DNA of 64,000 nt from Thermoflexibacter ruber (GCF_900113045.1 NZ_FONY01000025.1:19721-83720), one strand, 5' to 3'; numbered from the stretch's first letter, positions 8,124 to 18,757 are shown. Numbers and translations: made by a program. Notes: generated from the sequence alone by a model not told the origin.

Positions 8124-11100
8124 TTACTGCGACTTCTTCTCCTCTTTTTTCAACATCAATGGGTCAATATTTTGATTTTTAATGAGTTGGTTGAGTTTGG
8201 GCAAGTCGTTTTCAAAGATAGTTTTTAGCTTGGAAAGTTCGGCATCTATCTTGGCTGTGAGGTCTTTTTTCACCTCTACGGCTTGGTCAGTAGGGCGATA
8301 GTTACCGCTTGCCGCTACCCCTGCTACCCCGCTTAGTTTGTCGTTTAGGCGAATAGGGAAGTTGAGCGGGTCTTGTCCACTGCGATTTTTGGTTTGGTAG
8401 AGTTTTTCCTCTATTTCAGTGGTTTTCTTGTCAAAGTCCTTGATAGCGTCCAAGACTTCCTTGTGCTTGTCCTTGTCTAAGAGTTGTTTGTAGGCGTTCA
8501 TTTGCGTTCTGATACTTCTGATGTCTTTGATAGCCTTGTGGGTTTCGGTAAGTTTGTCCCTTATTTCTATCAAAAAGTCAAATTGGGCTTGCAAATCCTC
8601 TTGGCTTACGGTCAGTCTTGGGTCTTTGACGATTTCAAATGGCACAGTTGTAGAGTCCTTACCAAATTTTATCTTGGCGTAATAAGTTCCCGGTACAGCC
8701 ATCGCTCCTTGCAAGCCTCTCCTGTTCCACAGAATCATGCCCTCGAAGGTTTCTGCATTAGGGTAGCGCATATTCCATGCAAAGCGATTGCCTCCCGCTT
8801 TTGCTTCTACTTGGTCTGCTCTTTCTTTGGCATTGGAAGCGTATTTCTTAATAAGTTTTTGGTTTTTGTCCAAAATCTCAATGCTCAATACATTGGCAGA
8901 GTCAGGGGCAGATTTGAGGTAATACTGCAAAACCACACCGTTAGGAGGATTTTTACCTACTAAAAGCGGATTCCCACCATTTCCTCCTTCTATTCTGTAT
9001 GTTTTCCTTGGTGTAAAAACAATCAAATTTTTATCCTTGTGTTCAGGTTTCAACTCTCGCACAGGCGTAAGGTCATCTATAATCCACAAACTTCTGCCTT
9101 GCGTAGCGGCAATGAGGTCGCCGTCTTTAATCGTCAAGTCGGTAATTGGCACTATAGGCAAGTTGAGTTGGAAAGGTTGCCAATTTGCTCCGTCATCAAA
9201 GGAAATATACATGCCCGTTTCTGTACCAGCATAAAGCAATCCTGGACGCACAGGGTCGGCACGCAATACTCTGGTAAAGTGTGATTTAGGGATTCCATTG
9301 GTAATTTTTGTCCAAGTTTTTCCGTAATCTAAGGTTTTATATAGATAAGGTTGGAAGTCATTGGCTTTATAGAGTGTACCAGCAACGTAAGCTCCTCCTT
9401 TCACGAATGGGTGCGGGTCAATGCTGTTAATCATCAACCATTCGGGCATAATGTTTTTGGGAGGGGTTACATTTTCCCAATTTTTCCCACCATCTTTGCT
9501 TACATGAATCAAACCATCATCAGAGCCTACCCAAAGCAAGTCTTTCTCGTAAGGCGATTCGCAAGCGGCGAAAATAGTGCAGTAGTACTCTACGCTGGTA
9601 TTGTCTTTGGTGATAGGGCCGCCTGAGCTACCCATCTTTGAAACATCATTTCGGGTCAAATCAGGGCTTATTTTTTCCCAAGATTGCCCTTCATTCGTTG
9701 TTTTGAAAAGATGATTACCTGCGGCGTAAAGAGTATTTGGACTATTGGGTGAGAAGAAAATTGGGAAGTTCCATTGGAATCTATATTTTGCCCCAATTGC
9801 CCCATCGCCCATCGGGTTGTCGGGGTAAACATCTATGGTTCTCTCCTCGCCTGTGCTGTGGTCTAAGCGGGTCAAATAGCCATCATAAGAGCCACCATAC
9901 ACGATGTCATTATTCTTAGGGTCGACGGCGATGTGTCCACTCTCACCTCCTGCGGTTTCTTCCCAATCTTTTTCTGTAATTCCTGCAAAGTTGGTCGTTC
10001 TGTGGCGAACTCTTAAAGTTGAATTGTCTTGCTGGGCTACGTAGATGCGGTAAGGGAAGCTATTGTCTGTTACTACTCTGTAATATTGAGCAGTAGGTTG
10101 GTTATGATAAGTAGTAAAATTGTTTCCACCGTCAAGACTTACTTGCGCCCCACCGTCATCAGCAATAATCATATAGTTGTGGTTTTGCTTGGAAATCCAA
10201 AGGTCGTGGTGGTCGCCATGAGGAGCATTCTTCATTTCAAAATTCCTGCCTCCATCTCTGGAAACACCATAGCTTACGTTCATGACATAGACCATGTTTT
10301 CATCTTGGGTGTCCGCGTAGATGCGAGTGTAGTACCATGCTCTTTGCCTCAAGTTTCGGTTGTCATTGACCTTCGCCCAAGTAGTGCCACCGTCATCAGA
10401 ACGATATACGCCGCCGTCTTGGTTTTCTATAATTGCCCAAACCCGATTGGAATTGACAGGAGAAATGGTAACGCCTACAATTCCCCAAATACCTTTGGGC
10501 AATCCTTTGTTTTTAGAAATATCTTTCCACGTTTCCCCGCCATCAGTGCTGTGCCAAAGAGCCGAACCTTCTCCACCACTTTCCATGCTATAAGGAGTGC
10601 GAATGACTCTCCAAGTGCTGGCAAAGATAATTCTTGGATTATTCGGGTCTAAAATCAAGTCCACCGCTCCTGCCAAATTGTTTACGAAAAGCACCCTTCT
10701 CCAAGTTTTCCCTCCGTCAGTAGTCTTGTAAACACCTCTCTCCTCGTTAGGTCCGAAAAGGTGTCCCATGACTGCGGCGTAGGCAATGTCAGGATTTTTT
10801 GGGTGAATACGAATGCGAGAAATACGCTGAGAGGTCTCTAAGCCAACGCATTGCCAAGTTTTTCCTGCATCATAGCTTTTCCAAACTCCGTAGCCATGCG
10901 AAACGTTGCCACGTACCGTTTTTTCGCCCCCGCCTACATAGATGATATTAGGGTCGGATTCTGCCACTGCTACTGCCCCGATAGAGCCACCAAAATAACC
11001 GTCAGAGATGTTGAACCAAGTGTTGCCTGCATCGGTGGTTTTCCATACACCACCACCCGTAGCTCCCATGTAATAAACATTGGGTTGTCCTTCTACCCCT

Positions 11101-11297
11101 GTAACAGCACAAGAACGCCCCCCACGAAAGGGACCAATGCTTCGCCATTCCAAGGCATTGTAGAGGGTGCTGTCGTACATTCTGGTAGCAGAGGTAGCTG
11201 TAGTCGCTGTACCAACCTTCTTTTGGGCATAGGTTGGTAAGGTAAATAATACTTGTGATAACACAAGTATTAGGGTTAATGATAAGAGTCGCTTCAT
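8124..11297 (-). CDS. Large secreted BNR / sortilin-like beta-propeller protein
   Basis: The protein has 1057 residues and a signal peptide (MKRLLSLTLILVLSQVLF...TYAQ). Residues from about 50 to 760 contain many BNR/Asp-box-like repeats of the form S.DGG..W (for example KTTDAGNTW, KSYDAGKTW, KTTDGGKTW, RSDDGGTTW), as in sortilin/Vps10-like and sialidase-type propellers. The C-terminal ~250 residues hold a beta domain (GNRFAWNMRYPNAETFEGM) and then helices. Bacteroidota relatives are often labelled glycosyl hydrolase, but I see no sialidase catalytic set, so binding or another activity is equally possible. It is single-copy and flanked by gaps on both sides. Confidence 0.8.
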   Translation of the reverse strand: MKRLLSLTLILVLSQVLFTLPTYAQKKVGTATTATSATRMYDSTLYNALEWRSIGPFRGGRSCAVTGVEGQPNVYYMGATGGGVWKTTDAGNTWFNISDGYFGGSIGAVAVAESDPNIIYVGGGEKTVRGNVSHGYGVWKSYDAGKTWQCVGLETSQRISRIRIHPKNPDIAYAAVMGHLFGPNEERGVYKTTDGGKTWRRVLFVNNLAGAVDLILDPNNPRIIFASTWRVIRTPYSMESGGEGSALWHSTDGGETWKDISKNKGLPKGIWGIVGVTISPVNSNRVWAIIENQDGGVYRSDDGGTTWAKVNDNRNLRQRAWYYTRIYADTQDENMVYVMNVSYGVSRDGGRNFEMKNAPHGDHHDLWISKQNHNYMIIADDGGAQVSLDGGNNFTTYHNQPTAQYYRVVTDNSFPYRIYVAQQDNSTLRVRHRTTNFAGITEKDWEETAGGESGHIAVDPKNNDIVYGGSYDGYLTRLDHSTGEERTIDVYPDNPMGDGAIGAKYRFQWNFPIFFSPNSPNTLYAAGNHLFKTTNEGQSWEKISPDLTRNDVSKMGSSGGPITKDNTSVEYYCTIFAACESPYEKDLLWVGSDDGLIHVSKDGGKNWENVTPPKNIMPEWLMINSIDPHPFVKGGAYVAGTLYKANDFQPYLYKTLDYGKTWTKITNGIPKSHFTRVLRADPVRPGLLYAGTETGMYISFDDGANWQPFQLNLPIVPITDLTIKDGDLIAATQGRSLWIIDDLTPVRELKPEHKDKNLIVFTPRKTYRIEGGNGGNPLLVGKNPPNGVVLQYYLKSAPDSANVLSIEILDKNQKLIKKYASNAKERADQVEAKAGGNRFAWNMRYPNAETFEGMILWNRRGLQGAMAVPGTYYAKIKFGKDSTTVPFEIVKDPRLTVSQEDLQAQFDFLIEIRDKLTETHKAIKDIRSIRTQMNAYKQLLDKDKHKEVLDAIKDFDKKTTEIEEKLYQTKNRSGQDPLNFPIRLNDKLSGVAGVAASGNYRPTDQAVEVKKDLTAKIDAELSKLKTIFENDLPKLNQLIKNQNIDPLMLKKEEKKSQ

Positions 11298-11593
11298 GTT
11301 TTCTAATTATAAGAGATTATAAATTAATGAGTTGGTAAGTTATAAATTATGAATTATTTTTGCAAGAACTGATTTTCAATTATTTGCAAAAATAAAAATA
11401 TAAGAATTGGTTGATTTTTACAGGAAGTGATACGTTTTCATTTAAGTAGTCAAAAGTAAGAAACTTTGGGTAAGATTGCTATTGAGGGCGGGGAAAGATT
11501 TGTTTTACAAGATAATTAAACCAAGATTGTAACACTTTGTCTAATTTTTGGCTAACTTGCAAGCGATTTGAAAATGAACTAACTTCCTAAATA
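11298..11593. other. Divergent intergenic region
   Basis: 296 bp of AT-rich DNA between the divergently transcribed BNR-protein gene and the lipoprotein gene. It must hold both promoters, but I could not pick a convincing -33/-7 pair. No coding frame or structured element is visible. Confidence 0.5.
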
Positions 11594-12187
11594 GTGAGAA
11601 AATATACGTTTACCTTTTTTTATTTTATCTTTTTTTTGTTTTTTCTTGTCATAGAGGCATGTAGCCCTACCGCATCAAGTAAAGAAAATGAAAAAAGATA
11701 TTTTGACTTAGCTTCCTTTGTACAAAAGCAAGTAGATAAACTATCCAAGCAATCCTTATTGGTAGAAAAGAAAATCTATTTAGATGGAAAACAACAAAAA
11801 ATTTTCTCTGACTCTATCAACTGGGCAAAAGAGTTGGCTTTGTTTAAAGAGGCAGACGTTAATTCTCCTTCCTTAGTAGGAAGCTATGACATCAAGGAAG
11901 ATAAACAAGCACATACTTTGAGTTATTTGGCTAAAGAAGATAGAGTGAAGGTAAGAGAAATACAATTAGTTTTGGGTGGTGATGGGAGCATAGAAAACAT
12001 CAATGTAGAAGAAGTCAAAATTGTATATGCAGAAAATAACCAACTATACGAAATTAGTAGAAAAATGAGTATGAAAGTTAAAAATGAGCAACTTCATGCC
12101 TATACTATACAAGGATTTCAGAAAGTAGTGTTCAAGGATAGCATGGTTTATGAAATCAATGGAATCATCAAGCCAAAAAATCAGTAA
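11594..12187 (+). CDS. Putative lipoprotein of unknown function
   Basis: The protein has 197 residues and starts at GTG. The N-terminus is a hydrophobic signal with Cys at about residue 23 in the context VIEAC, a plausible though weak lipobox. The mature part is beta-rich and charged, with no recognised domain. The pattern (an FKDS..Y...G motif near the end) suggests a small periplasmic lipoprotein. It lies 21 bp ahead of ribH and probably shares its transcript, but no functional link to riboflavin synthesis is evident. Confidence 0.6.
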   Translation: MRKYTFTFFYFIFFLFFLVIEACSPTASSKENEKRYFDLASFVQKQVDKLSKQSLLVEKKIYLDGKQQKIFSDSINWAKELALFKEADVNSPSLVGSYDIKEDKQAHTLSYLAKEDRVKVREIQLVLGGDGSIENINVEEVKIVYAENNQLYEISRKMSMKVKNEQLHAYTIQGFQKVVFKDSMVYEINGIIKPKNQ

Positions 12188-12208
12188 CTTTTCATCACTT
12201 TTAAAAAA

Positions 12209-12685
12209 ATGTCTTCGGCTAATAAAAATTTAAGTGTGTATTCTGATAAGAACCTTACAGATATTTCTGAAAAAAGGTTTGCCTTAGTCGTTTCTGAGTG
12301 GAACGAAGAAGTAACAGAGAAACTATACAAAGGAGCTTCCCAAACCCTACTCAAGCACGGGGCAAAGGAGGAGAATATTATCAGAAAAAATGTACCAGGT
12401 AGCTATGAACTAAGTCTGGGAGCGCAATACATGGCTCAGCAAGAGGAGATTGATGCGGTGATTTGCTTGGGTTGTGTTATCCAAGGAGAAACTCGACACT
12501 TTGAGTTTATCTGTCAGGCAGTTGCCCAAGGCATTACACAAGTAGCTTTGAAATACAATAAACCTGTGATTTTTGGAGTTTTAACCCCAGATAATCAAAA
12601 ACAAGCTCTTGACCGCGCTGGTGGCAAACACGGCAACAAGGGGGACGAGGCAGCAATCGCAGCAATTAAAATGCTTGGTTTTTAA
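12209..12685 (+). CDS. ribH: 6,7-dimethyl-8-ribityllumazine synthase
   Basis: The protein has 158 residues, close to the usual family length. It catalyses the penultimate step of riboflavin synthesis, condensing 5-amino-6-ribitylaminouracil with 3,4-dihydroxy-2-butanone 4-phosphate in the cytosol. Diagnostic stretches are ALVVSEWNEEV, the VPGSYELSLGAQ segment, LGCVIQGETRHFEFIC (phosphate and substrate binding, with the catalytic His), PVIFGVLT and DRAGGKHGNKG. Confidence 0.95.
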   Translation: MSSANKNLSVYSDKNLTDISEKRFALVVSEWNEEVTEKLYKGASQTLLKHGAKEENIIRKNVPGSYELSLGAQYMAQQEEIDAVICLGCVIQGETRHFEFICQAVAQGITQVALKYNKPVIFGVLTPDNQKQALDRAGGKHGNKGDEAAIAAIKMLGF

Positions 12686-12751
12686 TTTAATTTTACAGAA
12701 ATCAAATTATGGATTTTATCAGTTCATAATTTCAAAACTCATTACGTGACT

Positions 12752-15085
12752 ATGTGGGCAAACTTTGCCAAATTTGTTATCAAATACCGACTACCATTTT
12801 TAATCCTTCTATTCACGCTGACGGGCTTCATGGCTTACCAAAGCAGAAAAGTAGAGCTCTCTTACAATTTTGCCAAACTTGTTCCCGCTGATGACCCCGC
12901 CATGATATACTTCCAAAACTTTTTGAAAACTTTTGGAGAAGACGGCAACCTCATGGTGATAGGATTCAAAGATAGTACTGTATATCAATTAGAGAAATTC
13001 AAAAAGTTAGACCAACTTTGCCAAGAAATAGAAAATATAGATGGGGTAGATGGAATTTTATCTTTGTCTAACTTAAAATACATTCATAAAAACGAAGAGG
13101 AGAAAAAATTTGAATATAGGCTACTTTTCCCAAACCTCCCAAGCAATCAGGCTCAGTTAGATAGCACTCTCCAATTTGCACGAACCCTAAAGCTCTACGA
13201 AGGACAAATTTGGAACACACAGAACGGGGCGATGATGATAGCCATCGCTATTAATCCAGATTATTTTAAAAATGTCAAAAGAGAGGCTTTACTCAACAGC
13301 ATTATCAAAAAAGTAGAGAAGTTCACCGAAGCAACTAAAATAGAAGTACATTACTCAGGCGTTCCCTACATCAGAACAATTACCGCCCAAAATATCAAAC
13401 AAGAACTTAGTATCTTTTTGGTGCTGTCCCTTTCCATTACTGTAGTGGTGCTTTTTTTATTTTTTAGGTCTTTCCAACCTGTCATTTTCCCTTTGATAAT
13501 GATAGGTATGATTATATTTTGGACATTAGGCACACTTGGAATTTTAGGTTTTAAAATGACTATTCTTACAGGTTTATTGCCTCCTATTCTGGTAGTCATA
13601 GGTATTCCTAACTCAGTATATTTGCTCACCAAGTTTCATCAAGAGTGCATCAAAAGTGGAGATAAAATCAAAGCAATGGTGCGCGTCATTAGCAAATTAG
13701 GCATAGTAACACTCATTACTAATGCCACTACTGCCATAGGCTTTGTGGCTTTGACCACCGCTCAAATTTCTATCCTTCAAGAGTTTGGTTTAGTCGCTGC
13801 TATTAATATCATTGCTACTTTTTTGATAAGCATTATCTACCTCCCCGCTGTCTTTTCTTATTTGCCTCCACCCTCAGCAAAACAGTTAGCTCACTTAGAC
13901 TTAGCTTTCATTAAGAAAATTTTAGGCAATATTATCCAAATAGTATCTTCGCACCGCACCAAAGTATATGCCATTGCTATTTCTCTGGCTGTAGTATCCG
14001 CCTTGGGAATATGGAGAATCAAAGCAGTTTCCTATATGGTAGATGACCTTCCTGACGCAAGTAAAGTCATTCAAGATTTGAGATTTTTAGAAGAAAACTT
14101 CAAGGGAGTTATGCCTTTAGAGATAGTCGTAGATACAGGCAAACCCAAATCTACGCGTAGAATTGAGGTTTTATCTAAATTGGACTCTTTTCAGCGTTAC
14201 TTACAAGATATACCTTCCGTTAGTCCTGCACTCTCGGTGGTTACGTTTTTAAAAGCAGCGAAACAATCTTACTTTGACCAGAATCCTTTGGATTTTCAGT
14301 TACCAACACGTAACGAACTTGCCTTTATCCAACGCTACATTCCCAAACAAGGCGAGATAGACAACCTTACCAAGACATTTGTAGATACTTCTGGACAGTA
14401 TATACGTATCTCGTTGAAAGTAGCTGACTTAGGTTCTGCAAAAATGGATTCCCTAATAGACAATCATATTACGCCCCAAGCCTTGCAAATTTTTGGACAA
14501 GCAGGTATGAAAGCACAAGTTACAGGCACTACCCTGATGTTTGTCAAAGGCAATGAATATCTCATTACCAACTTAAAGCAAAGTTTGTTGCTTGCAATCG
14601 TAGTAATAGGAGGTATTATTGCTATACTCTTTAAAAATATACGCATCATGCTTATTTCTATTTCTACCAATATGCTCCCTCTATTGATAACTGCAGGCTT
14701 GATGGGTTACTTAGGTGTTCCTCTCAAGCCAAGTACAGCACTGATTTTCAGCATTACCTTTGGCATTGCCGTAGATGATTCTATTCACTACTTGGCTCGC
14801 TATAGACAAGCCCTCTCTACCCTTAATAGCAATGTATTTGAAGCCGTGATAACTGCTATTAGAGAAACAGGCGTAAGTATGATATATACCTCTTTAGTGC
14901 TTTTTGGAGGTTTTATTATCTTCACCGTATCAGAATTTGGAGGAACGGTTGCCTTAGGAGCATTGACCTCCACTACTTTGCTCATTGCCATGCTGACAAG
15001 TTTAATCCTATTACCTTCTCTGCTCATTACTTTTGACAATGGAAAACAACAAGCAGCGCAGAATGATTGGTCTGAGGAAGTGTAA
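12752..15085 (+). CDS. RND superfamily (MMPL-type) transporter
   Basis: The protein has about 777 residues. The frame opens at a GTG (12746), but the ATG two codons later is the likelier start. The layout is the RND duplication: a membrane segment near residues 12-30, a periplasmic loop, five segments (about 215-375), then a second half with a segment near 405, a loop and five more (about 620-770). The conserved membrane motif GI..DD..H is present in the second half (TFGIAVDDSIHYL). Related proteins export lipids or hydrophobic compounds. No membrane-fusion partner is adjacent, as is usual for the MMPL branch. The substrate is unknown. Confidence 0.88.
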   Translation: MWANFAKFVIKYRLPFLILLFTLTGFMAYQSRKVELSYNFAKLVPADDPAMIYFQNFLKTFGEDGNLMVIGFKDSTVYQLEKFKKLDQLCQEIENIDGVDGILSLSNLKYIHKNEEEKKFEYRLLFPNLPSNQAQLDSTLQFARTLKLYEGQIWNTQNGAMMIAIAINPDYFKNVKREALLNSIIKKVEKFTEATKIEVHYSGVPYIRTITAQNIKQELSIFLVLSLSITVVVLFLFFRSFQPVIFPLIMIGMIIFWTLGTLGILGFKMTILTGLLPPILVVIGIPNSVYLLTKFHQECIKSGDKIKAMVRVISKLGIVTLITNATTAIGFVALTTAQISILQEFGLVAAINIIATFLISIIYLPAVFSYLPPPSAKQLAHLDLAFIKKILGNIIQIVSSHRTKVYAIAISLAVVSALGIWRIKAVSYMVDDLPDASKVIQDLRFLEENFKGVMPLEIVVDTGKPKSTRRIEVLSKLDSFQRYLQDIPSVSPALSVVTFLKAAKQSYFDQNPLDFQLPTRNELAFIQRYIPKQGEIDNLTKTFVDTSGQYIRISLKVADLGSAKMDSLIDNHITPQALQIFGQAGMKAQVTGTTLMFVKGNEYLITNLKQSLLLAIVVIGGIIAILFKNIRIMLISISTNMLPLLITAGLMGYLGVPLKPSTALIFSITFGIAVDDSIHYLARYRQALSTLNSNVFEAVITAIRETGVSMIYTSLVLFGGFIIFTVSEFGGTVALGALTSTTLLIAMLTSLILLPSLLITFDNGKQQAAQNDWSEEV

Positions 15086-15234
15086 AATCCATGAAACAAC
15101 ATTGATTTGAAAATTAGTACCTCTTTTTAAGCAATTTTTTCTAAATTTAGCTTTACTTTTACTTTGAGTAATTGATTAGTGCGGACTCTCTTGTAATTAT
15201 AAGCTAAAAGTACTATTTTGGTAACTAACAATCC

Positions 15235-16440
15235 ATGAAAACACGGATTCTTATAGTTGATGATGAAAAACACGTTATCCGACAGGTAGGGGAAATGCTC
15301 CAGAAGTTTGGGTACGAGTATGGCTTTATCCCCAAAGCCAATTTTTTATTCCAACGTATTGAAAATGAAAATTTTGATTTGATATTGTTAGATATCTATA
15401 TGCCAGAGGAAGATGGCATCAGTTTGTTGCAAGCCGTCAAAGAACACCCTCGCTACCAGCATGTACCTGTAATTATGATGACCAATGAAACCGACGATAA
15501 GGTATTGGCTCAATGCTTTGCTATAGGGGCAAGCGATTACATCACCAAACCTATCAAAGAAGAAGTTTTCAAAGCGAGAATTAAATCTGTCATAGATAAC
15601 CAAAACTATATCAGAGAGATTCAGAAAAAAACTGCTCAACTTATCCAAGCTGAGAAAATGGCTTCTTTAGGACAGCTTACCGCTGGGATAGCTCACGAAA
15701 TCAATAATCCCATTAACTTTATCTATGCTGGTATCAATGCCCTTAAACTGAATTTTTCTTATTTTAGAGAAGTAATAGAGGAGTATGAAAAACTCAACCA
15801 GGCTGAGGCTGACTATACTAAGTTGAAAGCACAATTAGCAAAAATCAATAGCCTTAAAGAAGAATTGGAATTTGACAGGCTGACCCATGATATTCAACGG
15901 CTAATCAATAGCATTGAGAAAGGAGCAGAACGAACTGCTGAGATTATCAAAGGTTTGCGTTCCTTTTCCAAAGTAGAGGATAGCCACCTCCAAATCATAG
16001 ACATACATGAAAACATAGACACCACGCTTTTGCTTTTGCAGAGCCAATACCAAGAGAGAATCCAAATAGTCAAAAGCTATGGTAATCTTCCTCAAATAGA
16101 GTGCTATCCAAGCAAGTTGAATCAGCTTTTTATGAATATTCTCTCAAATGCTATACAATCCATTGAAAATCAGGGAACAATTTGGATAAAAACTACAAAA
16201 GAGAGAGAAGGACACGTCGTTATTTATGTCAAAGATACAGGGGCAGGCATGAACGAGGAGAGCCAACAACGTATCTTTGAACCTTTGTTTTCTCTCAACA
16301 ATAATGAGCGTGGCATAGGATTAAGTCTTTCTATAGCACAAAGTATTGTAGAACAACATCACGGCAACATATTTATTACAAGTGAACTTGGTAAGGGGAC
16401 AGAGTTTAAAATTTCTTTACCTATTAGGCAGTCCATTTGA
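15235..16440 (+). CDS. Response-regulator receiver fused to a histidine kinase
   Basis: The protein has 401 residues and no membrane segment. Residues 1-120 are a receiver domain: VDDE acidic pocket, phospho-acceptor Asp53 in LLDIYMP, and Lys105 in TKP. Residues about 140-215 are a HisKA-type dimerisation domain with the H-box GIAHEINNP (His154). Residues 290-400 are an ATPase domain with N box (NILSNAIQSIE), G1 (DTGAGM), F box and G2 (GIGLSLS). Such inverted hybrids (receiver first) act as soluble relay kinases. No dedicated partner gene is adjacent. Confidence 0.92.
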   Translation: MKTRILIVDDEKHVIRQVGEMLQKFGYEYGFIPKANFLFQRIENENFDLILLDIYMPEEDGISLLQAVKEHPRYQHVPVIMMTNETDDKVLAQCFAIGASDYITKPIKEEVFKARIKSVIDNQNYIREIQKKTAQLIQAEKMASLGQLTAGIAHEINNPINFIYAGINALKLNFSYFREVIEEYEKLNQAEADYTKLKAQLAKINSLKEELEFDRLTHDIQRLINSIEKGAERTAEIIKGLRSFSKVEDSHLQIIDIHENIDTTLLLLQSQYQERIQIVKSYGNLPQIECYPSKLNQLFMNILSNAIQSIENQGTIWIKTTKEREGHVVIYVKDTGAGMNEESQQRIFEPLFSLNNNERGIGLSLSIAQSIVEQHHGNIFITSELGKGTEFKISLPIRQSI

Positions 16441-16461
16441 TACGGATTAAATGTATTACTT

Positions 16462-17481
16462 ATGATTAGAAAGTTTTTTTACTTTATTTTGATTTTGCTG
16501 TGTGCTGGTGCAGGAGGGTTGGTCGCTTTTTTTTATTGGGGAAGTAGCCCAAAACTTAGTTCAAACCAATATCTTGCCAATAAATCCTACCCTAATGCCT
16601 CTCCATTGCCATCAGACTCTGTATTTACCATTATTACTTACAATATTGGCTATCTTTCAGGAATGACTAACAACAAGGTAGCAGACCGCACTCAAGAATT
16701 TCTTTATCAAAATTTAGCCTATGTTATTCAAACTTTCAAACAAATACAGCCTGATATAGTCACTTACCAAGAAATCGATTATGGAGGCGATAGAAGTTTT
16801 GACATAAACCAATCAGAAAAAATCGCTCAAACTCTTGGTTTTGCCTACCAACTGGACGCTATCAACTGGGACAAAGTTTATGTTCCTTTTCCATATTCTT
16901 GGAATCCAACTTACCATTTTGGCAGGGTGCTTTCAGGTCAGTCCTTACATACTCATTTCCCCGTTTTAACTCATGAAAGATTGGTTTTAGAGCGTACTAA
17001 CTTACCTTTTTATGAGCAGGCATTTTACATAGACCGTTTGGCTCAGGTGGTAAAGCTCAAAATTAGAGATAGAGAAGTAGTAATAATCAACGTACATTTG
17101 GAAGCATTTGACGCTCCTACCCGCATGAAGCATGGTAAAGTGGTAACAGAACTTTTTGAACGCTATGCAAAGTACTACCCCGTCATCTTGTTAGGAGATT
17201 TCAACAGCCCTGCTCCCACAGAAGCCTCTCGTCAAAACTCTGATTATGAGCCTACGATAGATGAAATACTGAAGATTACTAACCTCAAATCGGCAGTTGC
17301 GCCTGAGCATTTTGGTAAAAAAGAATTTCTGACCTACCCTGCGGATAACCCTACCATACAAATAGATTACATTTTTTATACCTCTGACAAAATCGAGTGT
17401 TTAGCAAGTAGGGTAGTTACCGAAGTAAAAACGGCTTCTGACCACCTGCCCGTACTGATGAAATTTAGGTTCTTAGATTAG
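16462..17481 (+). CDS. Endonuclease/exonuclease/phosphatase-family hydrolase, membrane-anchored
   Basis: The protein has 339 residues and an N-terminal membrane anchor (FFYFILILLCAGAGGLVAFFYW). The EEP-family core is present: TYNIGY near residue 55, YQEID for the metal-binding Glu, VHLEAFD, LLGDFNS and a terminal SDHLPV. These residues bind the metal and activate water in phosphodiesterases such as sphingomyelinase-like enzymes and DNases. Exported or membrane-tethered members usually act on phospholipids or phosphoesters, but the substrate cannot be told here. It follows the kinase gene after 21 bp and may be co-transcribed. Confidence 0.85.
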   Translation: MIRKFFYFILILLCAGAGGLVAFFYWGSSPKLSSNQYLANKSYPNASPLPSDSVFTIITYNIGYLSGMTNNKVADRTQEFLYQNLAYVIQTFKQIQPDIVTYQEIDYGGDRSFDINQSEKIAQTLGFAYQLDAINWDKVYVPFPYSWNPTYHFGRVLSGQSLHTHFPVLTHERLVLERTNLPFYEQAFYIDRLAQVVKLKIRDREVVIINVHLEAFDAPTRMKHGKVVTELFERYAKYYPVILLGDFNSPAPTEASRQNSDYEPTIDEILKITNLKSAVAPEHFGKKEFLTYPADNPTIQIDYIFYTSDKIECLASRVVTEVKTASDHLPVLMKFRFLD

Positions 17482-17658
17482 TCGGATACTCAATAAGCTG
17501 TTAAAAAATTAGTCGTTCTTATAAATGCTGTCTATCCATATAAAATATTCAATGGAGTTTAGAAACGTACAAAAAAGTTAAATTACTTAGTTTTTGACAG
17601 GGAAATTCGCATTTTTGAACAAAGAAAAAACACAATTCAAACTGATTAAGAAAAAGAT

Positions 17659-18723
17659 ATGAAAAAAAATAGTACATTTACTTTCCTTAGCTTTTGCCTG
17701 TTAGCTATCATGCTCCAAAGTTGCATTACGCTCCAAAATAAACCTACAGTATTAAGTAAGCGTTTTGAGGAGGCAGTTATACCGCCAGCCCCTGATTATA
17801 GCAATCCAGAACACTGGGCAGCACTTCCCAGTAAAAAAGATTATGCCGATAGCCTGCCAGACAAAAGCCTTAAAGAGCAACAGTCGCAAGCCAAAACAGA
17901 CGTATTTTTCATTTATCCCACTATTTACACCTATCCGCCTACTCGCCCCAATGAATGGAATGCAGATGTAAACGATGCTGAACTGAATCTCAAAATTGAG
18001 CAAGGGACTATCCTCAATCAAGCAAGCATATTTAATGTAAGTGGGAAAGTCTATGCCCCTCGCTATCGCCAAGCCCATATTTATGCCTACTACACCCCTA
18101 ACAAGCAAGATGCTCAAAAGGCATTTGATTTAGCGTATCAAGATGTAAGAACTGCATTCCAATATTATCTGACTAACTACAATGAAGGTCGCCCTATCAT
18201 CATAGCTTCACATAGTCAAGGTACTCAGCACGCTATCAAATTAATGCAAGAATTTTTTGACGGCAAAGCTCTTAGCAAGCAGCTGGTATCGGCATACTTA
18301 GTAGGTATGCCCACCTTACCTTCGTATTTCCAAGTGTTAAAACCTTGTGAGAACCCTTCACAAACAGGTTGTTATACTACTTGGAGTACGTATGCCAAAG
18401 GCTACTTCCCTCCGAAGTATGAGGATAAACTCCAATACGCTGTTAGCGTAAACCCTCTGACTTGGACAGTTACAGAGGAATATGCCGCCAAAGATTTGCA
18501 TAAGGGAGGAGTAGAACGCGGATTTAAACTTACTAAGCCTAAACTTGTAGATGCTCAAAATCACAAAGGTATGCTCTGGATAAGCAAACCCAATATCAGA
18601 GGAAAATTATTTTTAAAAGTAAAAAATTGGCATATTGCCGATTATAACCTGTTTTATCTAAATGTCAGGGAAAATGTTAAATTGCGTACGGAAACTTTTT
18701 TACAGCAGTTAGGTCAAAAATAG
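17659..18723 (+). CDS. DUF3089-family alpha/beta hydrolase lipoprotein
   Basis: The protein has 354 residues and a lipoprotein signal ending LQSC (Cys near residue 22). The DUF3089 pattern is clear: VFFIYPTIY, a central Asn/Asp-rich segment, and the nucleophile elbow ASHSQGTQH with Ser at its centre. The family is predicted to be serine esterases or lipases of unknown substrate. The protein is probably anchored in the outer or inner membrane on the periplasmic side. Confidence 0.8.
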   Translation: MKKNSTFTFLSFCLLAIMLQSCITLQNKPTVLSKRFEEAVIPPAPDYSNPEHWAALPSKKDYADSLPDKSLKEQQSQAKTDVFFIYPTIYTYPPTRPNEWNADVNDAELNLKIEQGTILNQASIFNVSGKVYAPRYRQAHIYAYYTPNKQDAQKAFDLAYQDVRTAFQYYLTNYNEGRPIIIASHSQGTQHAIKLMQEFFDGKALSKQLVSAYLVGMPTLPSYFQVLKPCENPSQTGCYTTWSTYAKGYFPPKYEDKLQYAVSVNPLTWTVTEEYAAKDLHKGGVERGFKLTKPKLVDAQNHKGMLWISKPNIRGKLFLKVKNWHIADYNLFYLNVRENVKLRTETFLQQLGQK

Positions 18724-18757
18724 TCATAGTATATATTACTAAAACCTTAATAATCAG

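Noticed and set aside
10029..10652. 207-codon plus-strand frame opposite the BNR-protein gene
   Set aside because: It lies wholly inside a well-supported minus-strand gene and has no signature; it is a shadow frame.
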